Under the pieces are notes generated by a model. That model saw only the letters and a program-made list of their open reading frames with translations. It was not told the DNA's origin and searched no databases. A DNA stretch of 64,000 nt from Nitzschia sp. pyKryTriq1 (lineage: Eukaryota > Bacillariophyta > Bacillariophyceae > Bacillariales > Bacillariaceae): contig OY101122.1 of the NCBI GenBank assembly GCA_956465555.1, positions 1,189,001-1,253,000 on the forward strand, given 5' to 3'. This document shows positions 10,201 to 16,897 of this stretch, piece by piece; the first letter of the stretch is position 1; every line of letters starts with the position of its first letter. A program made the translations under genes and the position numbers.

Positions 10201-11413
10201 CCGATAATTTCCTCAGATATTGCATTTGTTCCGACGAGACTGACATCATTCCAAATGGGTGGACTATCATGATAGCGACTGTTTTCGAGGTGATGGCATC
10301 TTCGATCTGCCCGCAGTTGCACCAGGATGATGATCTATCATCATCACCACTACTTGTTGGCAGGTCGATTGGTACCACTTCAAGTTTGTGAAACTGAAGG
10401 ACATGCATCATACCAGGTACACTTATAGGAGGAGCCACAATAACCTGCGATCCGTCTGGAAATTTCTTGGTACACAAATACAAGTCCAAGATGGACCGTA
10501 CGGACAAACCAGTAATCAGGCCGTCCCCCGATCCTTGTTCGGCCTCATTCCAGACGTGACGTATCTGACGGCTCATTTTCTGACAATGATAGGGGGTCCA
10601 TTGCCACCAGAGACAGCATTGCCACAGAGCATAGCACAAATCCCAGCAGGCAATATCTAGCCGACCACGAGGAAGGAGCGGACGAACTCCTAAGAATAGA
10701 CATATTTGAATGAAAAAAGATGAAATCCAACCATACAAGGCGCCCAGCAAGGCGCCCAGCAGAGTACTTGACGCAATATTTCTTCTCGAACCGTCCGAGG
10801 TGATAGGCAACTGGTGCCCATTCCCAGGTAGCTCAGAGGGACTATCGTCATGTAGCTGCGAGATCTTTGGCTGAGATCCCTCCGACGAACCCGTCGAATC
10901 ATCGTCTATCCGGCTGGCCGTGAATTTCTTGACGATATCTTGGCATTGCTGCCCCAGTGTGTCTCCACGAGAAGCTACTACATCGATGTATTCCAACATG
11001 GCTTGTTGCGTTGTAAGACCTCGACAATCCATCCAGGCTTGGATTTTGGATCTCGCCACTAATTGAAAGACCGACGGGCCAGCAATATCTTCAGAGGAGG
11101 AACAAGGACCTTCTGTCACATGCTTGTAAAGCCCATACAGGCGCAATTTGTCTTGATTCGATGTGCTGACCCTTTCGGCGGGTGTCTCGCGCACCAACTG
11201 GGCCACTAAATCAAACAGTTCCTTCTTGTCTTTGGGCGACAGTGAGGAGACAGGCACTATCGGAGACTGCGCCATGCTGACAATGTTGATAGACATGTCA
11301 AGAAACGAGGAGGTATGAGCATGATGTGGGAGAGGAGATGTACTTGTAACTTGTACCAGTATCGGAAATCGGAAGTTTGAAGTCCAAAAAAGTCCAAAGA
11401 TGGTGGCTCTCAT
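4259..11413 (-). CDS. ether-lipid megaenzyme: ACBP - DegT-like PLP - fatty acyl-CoA reductase - DHAP acyltransferase - alkyl-DHAP synthase
   Basis: Uninterrupted frame of 2384 residues; ATGs at 11296 and 11275 are alternative starts, the latter in better context. Domains in order: acyl-CoA-binding protein fold (about 60-150, KLRLYGLYKHVTEG); a hydrophobic segment (215-245); a DegT/DnrJ/StrS-type PLP domain (about 285-690) with D414 in WEDCAE and likely Schiff-base K446 in SFGMIK; two hydrophobic segments (717-770); fatty acyl-CoA reductase (829-1300) with TGATGFIG at 835, YTLSK (Y1029, K1033) and RPSIVGP; DHAP/glycerophosphate acyltransferase (1340-1640) with HRSLFD at 1405 and EGTRSR at 1490; alkyl-DHAP synthase (1790-2384) with PFGGGTN at 1945, an EPDSIEFSTLGGW block and HHHG at 2336. 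Together these should reduce acyl-CoA to fatty alcohol, acylate DHAP and swap acyl for alkyl, giving 1-O-alkyl-DHAP. The PLP domain's role is unknown. The C-terminus (FSD) is not a PTS1 signal. Confidence 0.9.
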   Translation of the reverse strand: MRATIFGLFWTSNFRFPILVQVTSTSPLPHHAHTSSFLDMSINIVSMAQSPIVPVSSLSPKDKKELFDLVAQLVRETPAERVSTSNQDKLRLYGLYKHVTEGPCSSSEDIAGPSVFQLVARSKIQAWMDCRGLTTQQAMLEYIDVVASRGDTLGQQCQDIVKKFTASRIDDDSTGSSEGSQPKISQLHDDSPSELPGNGHQLPITSDGSRRNIASSTLLGALLGALYGWISSFFIQICLFLGVRPLLPRGRLDIACWDLCYALWQCCLWWQWTPYHCQKMSRQIRHVWNEAEQGSGDGLITGLSVRSILDLYLCTKKFPDGSQVIVAPPISVPGMMHVLQFHKLEVVPIDLPTSSGDDDRSSSWCNCGQIEDAITSKTVAIMIVHPFGMMSVSSEQMQYLRKLSDEHGIDIWEDCAECFIGLGANNDCYKGNPLADIRFFSFGMIKTSTALGGGVAIFRNPSSCYDVEQLQQSLPQSQTTFQFLRRVLLAMVLNCIADSSWRVGVLAKVCSVLRMEFDHLVTHSLRGFRMQPTKKGETRHSDQMDLIYQIRKRPSYALLALLLRRLSQLKNQTASSVRDRIHQCTQMETRLSRSIPDAPLPYSRDLLNTYWAFPVRCQNRDVVSRNLAAMGFDVVSGASQLCCVTSFTADQDSCPNASNLMDSILYLPIASQRLLPADLERLGDAVDYAIKMAETMTTAGGNSDCLLLQGPPSERSWMLGMASLLPVLILPIYRIGLLKPIQLILYMGTVSLVCMTAGTLFALLCLYILHSRAARLYLEGSTAFAEHSDMIDAATSQEPDPDRYTQSGNAILSRVQALQLMEPSPVSGGRTIVLTGATGFIGSMMLRDLLLQREALSLGQVILICRGKKGETSASRISTLLQKPMFSFLSDYEKETYVEVLTGDVTQPSAGLSGGDLRRILDDPTIFHVFHCAAAVGFTQELPDAARSNITSALTMQALTSRLSHKAAQFVHISTAFVHGGRCGSKESPLPEDLFPLGTFDAGEIYRSMLGTQFYASKAMTELGFPNSYTLSKCVCEHLLLRQKTTETLIIRPSIVGPAVESPFEGWAGEKPTTIVAGACLHLLNQWNIWYLEPNSVSHIPVDVLSRFIVVKAFGETKEVNPVNADTASSSDGSFEKLSRASSETFSEFDETSSTSSKYPSTLTGRRIFNATWGATSESSTFTWLEFSVGYLQLGCILGYFDRSLAYLTLLISAQLTPCYCSKDGAYEQLHSILVRGPIKALIWGLGALSFKTSHIEKVLPFLDLPLLFFPFVRRNFYFHSELVAPIDFDAKRYVFSTAVAAHRFISERSRKPAALDKSESSPGPPSMHKIGGAIHKQISSDFWWASSQPRGTFAVRLSAWSFTKILRHVCSVVTVDIVSIRTVIEALRNNNQYDQTYLILAPTHRSLFDFILLSFAVFALPELQLDIPYIIAADDFEQLPFVGWFAKKLRALYIRRGRGQEDPALNDKLSKLKDGDLLAKGASIEVFLEGTRSRDRRFVEPKTGLLKSLDLTGGNHVVVPIIINYERIPEQANLTYEASGCRRGGLKMYSLVIWLKDVILGRVELGKVHISAGEATRMECETREDFAAFALEIQKRQQDSVLVSDYHIRAASALFSLPASVVADAMAKLGCNFWPAIANESPLPLPSNKSELMSIVLQAGHNLAPLFRDSHPVWSQWLNHHQTFEGRDDSSHLLDENTAEIHKALARFFDSASFAVAEAEKSLRTKGFEQPDSNHVLQIAQSINKDRENFVPDIFIHAAVQVQKYQRPTVEALDGDTVPATSSMAAEIVQSNGDQERLGFWGFSDSGFVVKKANSGQSVTMTGDKYDLCGRLMTKLLPFIESEMNIKIDPLHEFPLASSMWSTEMESNLNTEDICFLKSKISLVSTLTQERVRHGTGHSQEDVFAIRSGASSLRIPDAVVWPTSEDDVLALIHAAKERGWCLIPFGGGTNVSNATRCPGRDVEPRPIISVDMREMKRIIWIDEVDGLAHIEAGITGRHLVQELERRGYTMGHEPDSIEFSTLGGWIATKASGMKRSRYGNIEDIVKSAKAITSTGILWKGSEKQDVVPGRVAEGMDIRSLFIGSEGCLGIVTSAVIRIWRLPEVRKFDSIVFPCFEDGLNFARAIAKYNGFQAPSSVRLLDNAHFRLGQSLRPDDGSVISKAKEVFTKIASSAIRGNLDENSVVCATIGYEGSHSEVLGQEATIKRLAAQFGGIRLGSRVGKAGYDLTFMIAYLRDFAMTYHVLGESFETFAPWSKIEKLVSATKNRIREEHRARLLPGIPFVGCRVTQLYHEGACLYFYLCISFDGVKNASTVYSALETAARDEILKQGGSLSHHHGIGKHRASQLTDRMSSAFQTTLNNIKHSVDEDNIFGARNGPFAFSD

Positions 11414-12114
11414 CTCTCATCATCTCTCATCGGAGATCGAGGGCTCTCTCGCTCGACGCGCGGGGGGCGGAACTTTGGGTCGTCCGAGTCCATCACAAAC
11501 TCACGACTCACTCACACTCATGACTGAAACCTCCTGGTATATTTTGGATTTGGATACTACCGGTACTCGTAGACTACACTGATAGCAGTACTGTGGACGA
11601 CGTGGATAGCAGTCTCAAAACTGGTTGCCACTCATACCCGCTGGCTTGAGAGAGTACTAGATGTTTTGGGAGGAAAACGGGACAGAAAGGGGGTGCTGGT
11701 AGGCCTTTTGCAAGTGATTGGGCGCGACGAAGATTATTCTGAAGTACGATCCGAGGCACACAGACTGGCGATGCTTTTAAAGTCGAAAACGAAAGCAACC
11801 CAGACTTTGGAGACACAAAAGAAAAGCAAAAGCAGAGCGACACAAACTTCCAGTGAGGTGGTACAAAGCAGAGCGACACAGACTTCCGGTGAGCTGATAA
11901 TCTTCGAGCATGGCTTCTTCTGTCATAGATAAGAGAGTTGGCTACACTGGGAGGTATTCTTGTATAGTGCCCTCGATAAACATGCTAGTAGGAGAAAACT
12001 AATGTATCCATTACAAGTAGCCGTGCAGTGTGGAATTAATTTGTGACTATTAGGCTGGAATAGAACCATCACTAGCACGCAACAAAAAAATACTGGATTT
12101 ATACTGGATTTGGA
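11414..12114. other. intergenic gap with a possible TQT-repeat reading frame
   Basis: This lies between the megaenzyme start and the end of the HTH gene, both on the minus strand. A plus-strand frame open from about 11571 to 11932 has no in-frame ATG start that I can find. It ends with three KATQT/RATQT units in a basic, Q- and S-rich context. The DNA behind the last two is a 27-base near-repeat at 11831 and 11867, 36 bases apart. It may be a terminal exon of a gene whose start I cannot place, or noncoding. No other gene is visible. Confidence 0.35.
11831..11893 (+). repeat. 36-base tandem repeat, two copies
   Basis: Copies start at 11831 and 11867 (AGCAGAGCGACACA followed by GACTTCC-like sequence and GTGAG) with two mismatches over the 27-base core. 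In the plus frame each encodes RATQTS. A more diverged third unit encoding KATQT lies just upstream, near 11790. Confidence 0.7.
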
Positions 12115-13122
12115 CTAGATATTCTGCTGCTGCGTAGCCCAAAAAGAAAAGTTTACCATGTTCGGTGGATATCGGTCATCGTTATTCTGAGTGGGAGCAG
12201 GGTGTGCAGGGGGAACGGCGCCAAAGGGAGTGGGTCTGTACAAATCTCGTTGAGGAGGAAGCATCGACGGTGGGTTGTGATTCTGTGGCGGTACACGACG
12301 TTGGAGAAAGGACATCTCGTATCCTACTTCTTCATTGCCATCGCCACCCTCCATCCTGGCTCCCTCGTCATCTTCGCCTCCGATCTTCGTCGTCACTACA
12401 TGTTGCAATCTTGCGGAAAGGTTCTGTGCTTCACTTCCAAGTTTTCGCTTCTTACAAAATCTCTTCAACGACTCCAGATAGTAGAGAGCATCACCATCAC
12501 TCACTTCGAAATCTATCTTCATTTTGTGTCGCTTCAAGACGTTAGCGAGCCATCCAGGGCTCGCGCGGAATTCATCAGGAGGATGCCCCAGAGCCACGGC
12601 AAATCGTTTTGCCATCTCCAACAAAAAGGGCCACGAAATGGCCATTTTCCCATTGTCAGAGAACTGCTCTCGTGTTTCGATGAACGCCAGCAAACATTGC
12701 TCAACATCTAGGAACTTCCCCTTTCGATTCCTCTTGATGGAGTCGTCCCGAGGGAGCTTGCCATCCTTGTACGCCTTCAGACGTTTCCCAAAGGCTTGGC
12801 GGTCTTGGTAGTCAAGCACTCCAGAATCGGGAGATTTTAGAAAATTGACTTGATTCTCCTGATACTTTGCGGAATCGTTGACAAACTTTTCACACATTTC
12901 GTACCAAAAGCTTGCCGGATACTCTTTGCGGTAAGCGCGGCGTTTCTTCGTCTTGGAGCCTTTCCCAGTACTTTCAGAGGGGGCAGCGGCTACCGCAGTT
13001 GGTGCGATGATATTAGTTCCAGCATCTTCTTGGCTTGCATTTGGGGCTTCTGCCGTCTCGACGACTTCTTGAGTTTCAGGTAAACCCTCGGCATCCGTCG
13101 CTGCTGTTGAACTGATCGACAT
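12115..13122 (-). CDS. CENP-B/Tc5-type helix-turn-helix protein without a transposase domain
   Basis: Single-exon frame of 335 residues. An N-terminal low-complexity, Ala- and Glu-rich segment (1-55) ends in a basic KTKKRRAYRK patch that could serve as a nuclear signal. Residues about 65-130 resemble a CENP-B N-terminal HTH (FWYEMCEKF, then AFGKRLKAYKDGKL). Residues about 135-205 resemble the Tc5/CENP-B second HTH (VEQCLLAFIETREQF, LLEMAKRFA, SPGWLANVLKRHK). The tail is Pro- and Asn-rich and disordered. Such DNA-binding pairs come from pogo/Tigger/Tc5 transposases. No DDE catalytic domain follows, so this is either a domesticated DNA-binding protein or a host family sharing the fold. Function is not assignable. 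Confidence 0.7.
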   Translation of the reverse strand: MSISSTAATDAEGLPETQEVVETAEAPNASQEDAGTNIIAPTAVAAAPSESTGKGSKTKKRRAYRKEYPASFWYEMCEKFVNDSAKYQENQVNFLKSPDSGVLDYQDRQAFGKRLKAYKDGKLPRDDSIKRNRKGKFLDVEQCLLAFIETREQFSDNGKMAISWPFLLEMAKRFAVALGHPPDEFRASPGWLANVLKRHKMKIDFEVSDGDALYYLESLKRFCKKRKLGSEAQNLSARLQHVVTTKIGGEDDEGARMEGGDGNEEVGYEMSFLQRRVPPQNHNPPSMLPPQRDLYRPTPFGAVPPAHPAPTQNNDDRYPPNMVNFSFWATQQQNI

Positions 13123-13934
13123 GATGCGATGTTGTTGGATCGATGTTTGCGATGATGCTTTGTTCCTTGTTCTTTCGTTGTTCTTATGGCGAGCACCAGA
13201 TTGGTTTTGGTGCTCGTCTTAGCGTGCTCATTGGCCGCTGCAAGTGCGTTGGATAATGTTGCATGCTTTGTGCTTGCCCGCCCGGCGAGTAGTCACAAGT
13301 ACCAGCGGTACGAACTACTTGTACCGATACCTGGTACCAGGTACATACACTGGTAGTACCGTACCGATACTGGGTACCGTAGATGGTACAAACAATTTTT
13401 TTTAACAAGGTACACGTAACTATGACGAAATATTAAATAACAGACACACAAGCAAAGAAGTTGAAGTCAGAAGTCACAGTGGGCGTCCTACGAATATGAT
13501 TGGACAAACAAGCTCAGAAGGACGGAACACGGCAACTGATGTTTGTTCTGGCGATGACACTCAAATCGAGTCGGCCGGCCATGCGTTTTTTATGGTTACA
13601 TAGGATTGACCGAGCATGCACACCCTCACTGCGACAAAATTGCGTCATCGGCGGACAAAAAATTGCAAAGTCCATAAGTATGAGTTCAGTACAAATTCCA
13701 CTCGTTCGCTGAAATGCCGTCTGACGTACACGACCTTCAAGACTTTACACATGAAAGAAAGCCACGCACGAAGAGAACAGTCGCCAATAAAACCCGCCAA
13801 AAGGTTTTGCGCGCGCCACGGCTGGAGACCACGAACTCAACAACACCTCAATCCACTTTCATCATCGAAAGACATCTGTCCATCTGTTTCCACCACTTCC
13901 ATAATACACCAACGATCTGCACGACAGAGGAAGA
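13123..13934. other. divergent promoter region with a GTAC island
   Basis: Shared upstream region of the HTH gene (minus) and the ClpS-like gene (plus). A block at about 13299-13392 is dominated by TACC/GGTA/GTAC units. A TGACGT element lies at 13722. No gene is supported. Confidence 0.5.
13722..13727 (+). promoter_or_regulatory. CRE/CCRE-like TGACGT
   Basis: TGACGT lies about 210 bases upstream of the plastid ClpS-like start. TGACGT/ACGTCA elements mediate CO2/cAMP responses of a carbonic anhydrase promoter in a pennate diatom. A six-base match alone is weak evidence. Confidence 0.25.
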
Positions 13935-14435
13935 ATGATCAGCAAATCGAACTTGTTTGTGGCTTTGTCGGTGTTTTTTGCGGTGGTTGGGGCTTTCACG
14001 GAGCCGTGGGGTTCGGCCTCTCGCCGATGTGCGAGTATGTCGGCGTTTGGGGTAGCGAGGGACACGGTTGTAATGATGCCTGCAACTCTGGAGAAAGAAT
14101 CTATCCAAACAGCCGGGCCTGCTGTGTTGGAACGACCTCAAGTTGAAGAAAAGAAGAAGAACGGACCAAACAAGGAACGAAGCAACGCAGGGAGCGAAAC
14201 GTGGGAAGTCCGAATCTACAATGATGGCATGAACACACGGGAGCACGTGGCTCGAGCCCTCGTCCAAGTAACGGGCTTGTCCGAGTTCGGTGCTTATCAA
14301 ACAATGATGCAAGCTCATCAAAATGGCATTGCAGCAGTCGGACGATGGTGCTTCGAAGTTGCTGAAATGTACAACGAAGGACTACGAACAAATGGCATTA
14401 TCTCGGATATTGTACCTGTCGACGAAGAACAGTAA
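13935..14435 (+). CDS. plastid-targeted ClpS-like adaptor
   Basis: Single-exon frame of 166 residues. A signal peptide (1-20) ends in VGAFTEP, an AFAP-like plastid cleavage site, followed by a variable linker and a ClpS fold (about 93-160). The fold shows IYNDGMNTREHVARAL, then MMQAHQNGIAAVGR, and a final hydrophobic strand before the acidic end. ClpS binds N-degron substrates and hands them to the Clp chaperone-protease; here the site would be the plastid stroma. The bacterial NDD substrate-pocket motif reads NDG, nearer the plant NDN form, and the His of the QAH segment is kept. A TGACGT element lies about 210 bases upstream. Confidence 0.8.
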   Translation: MISKSNLFVALSVFFAVVGAFTEPWGSASRRCASMSAFGVARDTVVMMPATLEKESIQTAGPAVLERPQVEEKKKNGPNKERSNAGSETWEVRIYNDGMNTREHVARALVQVTGLSEFGAYQTMMQAHQNGIAAVGRWCFEVAEMYNEGLRTNGIISDIVPVDEEQ

Positions 14436-15259
14436 TGTGGCATACGATTCCTGGTGTTTGCACGATTTGCTTTGCAAGTTTGGCGTTTTTATCGTGAAAG
14501 AATGCAACAGCAAGAATCATTCCACTCCCATCAAATACAGATGGGTCCAAATGTTCATTTCTCTGGTTCAATTTCAACCAAAACACATCACTGATATACT
14601 ACTTATGTACAATTCCCTGTTTCTAATATTAATAAAAAGCTAATTTATCGAAACAAACGCCCTATAATGGCTGTCGACTTGAAACATGGGATCGAGTACC
14701 ACCGCGGAAAGAAAGGTCCCCTCGCATTCGGTCTCGAATGGTGTTTGGCGAGCCAAGAGGTGCGAGAAAATTGTGTCCCAACTTGTTGATGGCGAAACCA
14801 AATATATTCCAGTAAATGTATCTTGGGACATGATACCATCTCTCCTTCTAAGATCGAAATTCATGTTTTATTTTTCCCAAGTGCATCATCCGGCTGACTT
14901 TTGTGTGGCCGTGGCGGCCAAGCCATGGACTTGTAACCTTCTTACCAACAACAAACGGTGATTGTAGTGCTCGATGATTCTGCTTGCCGCCACAACAGCA
15001 TGTCCTCGTCCTCTCCACACTCGATCCCAAGATCATCCAAATTAGATATTGGATGTTTCTATGACACAAAGACTACTTCAACTAAACTTCAGACGACGAC
15101 TACAACAAATAAATATTCCACCTATTCCTCGTTAGTTTCATACCATTGCCGGTGAAATAATGGTGATATGTTGAGTTTCGTTTCCTGTTCCGTCTTTTGC
15201 TCATAAATTTTCTTTTCTGACGCATTATAATGACAAAACCGACATGTACCCAGAACGTC
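14436..15259. other. intergenic gap, no gene seen
   Basis: AT-rich 3' flank of the ClpS-like gene followed by leader sequence of the tRNA gene. The short open frames on both strands have no recognisable domain or targeting signal. Confidence 0.5.
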
Positions 15260-15331
15260 GTCCACTTGGTCTAGAGGCATGATTCCTGCTTTGGGTGCAG
15301 GAGGTCCCGGGTTCGATTCCCGGAGTGGACC
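15260..15331 (+). tRNA. tRNA-Pro (anticodon UGG)
   Basis: The 7-bp acceptor stem GTCCACT/AGTGGAC pairs perfectly. The anticodon arm is CCTGC-TTTGGGT-GCAGG, giving anticodon TGG. The T arm is CCGGG-TTCGATT-CCCGG. The D-arm TGGTCTAGAGG and T-arm GGTTCGATTCC double as the A and B boxes of the internal pol III promoter. There is no intron, and CCA is not encoded. A TTTT terminator follows about 11 bases downstream. Confidence 0.96.
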
Positions 15332-16271
15332 AGCGTTACTCTTTTGCTTGTCTTCACGTTCCTTTTATCATTCATCAACCATATTCTTTTGCTTGCTCCT
15401 TTGTGATTGAGCCCTCGAGCTGTTGTGACAGAATAATCGCGACAAAATTTACTACTTGACTATTTGTAGCTACTAAATTAGAAATAACATTCTGGCTTGA
15501 AATTGGAGACTGTGGGGGCCATCTGCTCTTTTTAATAAGAAAATACTCGTCCGAGATGGCCGAGAATGTCCGAGAAGTCGATGAATTCCAGATTTCAGAC
15601 AGTCGAACGAGTCGTCCGTCCTCGTACAGTACCAGTACTGTAGTATCTGTCCCCCCCCCGGACTCCTACCCCACCTGCAGGATAAATAATTTACATATGC
15701 CTGCATAATATTTTGCACGTGCCAGGACTGCTGCATCTAAGGGTGCAAAAGTTGCAACATGACTCAATCAGCACACGATTCCCCTACGACATCCCTGTTG
15801 CCCAGTAGCATTCGCCCAGTCGCGTCCATCTTCCATCATCCACACTGACCCTACTCTCACAAAAATACATTTTGCATCGTATCAACCGTCGGCATTCTAC
15901 CATTGGAGGAGGAAGAAGATGACGAAGACGATGTTGAACAAATCGACAATATTCCACTCCCACACCTTGCTGATCAAATTCCACCAGTTGATCCTCCTCA
16001 GGAAGCTGCAGCCAATCCAGCAGCACCTGTCCATCCTGCTTCCCTCCTCCTCTCCCACCACCGTCGGCGCAACTATCAAACCAATCCTGATCGGCCCATT
16101 CTTCTCACCTGCCAAGGCCGGGGTGCCCCTTTTGGGTAGTATCTCGACGAATAACTGACATGGGACATTTGATGCCAGTACGATATCTACGTAAAATTGG
16201 ATGCTCTTTCACGTGGTTACACTTGGAGGAGGCAGAAACATGTTTTAAGGGGAGATAAGAAGCGCTAAAGG

Positions 16272-16327
16272 CTTCGAGGCCCCTATAGGGGCCTCGAAGG
16301 CCTTCGAGGCCCCTACAGGGGCCTCCG
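16272..16327. repeat. duplicated GC-rich palindrome
   Basis: Bases 16272-16299 are a perfect 28-base palindrome (arm CTTCGAGGCCCCTA). A second, slightly imperfect copy follows from 16302 with CTACAG replacing the central CTATAG. The DNA could form tandem cruciforms or RNA hairpins. Confidence 0.85.
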
Positions 16328-16560
16328 ATCCGATTGGCGTTAAAGAATAAAACAAATTAACACGTGATTTTGACGCGCTAAAAAGCGCAAAATTTCGGTT
16401 GTAGGACAGACTCCCACCAGGTTCTACGTGCGCTACTACGCGTTTTCGCGCTTTTGGTACAGTAGCTGCCGCAGGCACGCCTGGCGCGCGCGCATCTTCG
16501 TACTTTTTGAAACAATAATGTCTACGAAGTCCCACGTTGACTTTGGTACTGATTTCTACC

Positions 16561-16640
16561 GGTAGGTGGTACCAGGTACCGTACCTGTAGGGTACGAGAA
16601 CTCGTACTGTACCTGGTACCAGGTACCGTACCGTTACTGT
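16561..16640. repeat. GTAC-rich palindromic island
   Basis: Successive GGTACC, GTACCTG and CGTAC units make overlapping inverted repeats about 260-340 bases upstream of the TM9SF start. Similar blocks lie in most other gaps of the window and not in the coding frames. Confidence 0.7.
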
Positions 16641-16897
16641 ACAGCAGTGGATTTACTTCGAAACAACGCGAGAGAAAACGCGATGAAAACGACGACTCCT
16701 CCTCCTCCTCCTCGTCGTCCTCACACCACCGCGCGCAACTTCAGAACAGCGGGGCCATGGCGAAACTCACCACATACCGGTACATCACCATCGTAGAAGT
16801 GACCAGTGACTTGGATTTTATTGCGAGCCTCGCATCTAGAGCAATCTACTGTAGCATCATCTAGCATAGCTTACTTGGTTGTTACAGAGAGACATAA

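Larger units (their letters stand above)
15332..16897. other. long intergenic region with palindromes and GTAC island
   Basis: This 1.57 kb gap lies between the tRNA and the TM9SF gene. It contains a C10 run near 15650, a 28-base perfect palindrome with a near-copy beside it (16272-16327), and a GTAC-rich block at about 16561-16640. A plus-strand frame at 15903-16139 (acidic start, Pro-rich) has no recognised domain and is not called as a gene. Confidence 0.5.

Noticed and set aside
15903-16139. Possible transposon or protein-coding remnant (acidic, Pro-rich frame)
   Set aside because: No family match, no terminal repeats and no neighbouring domains, so there is not enough to call an element.
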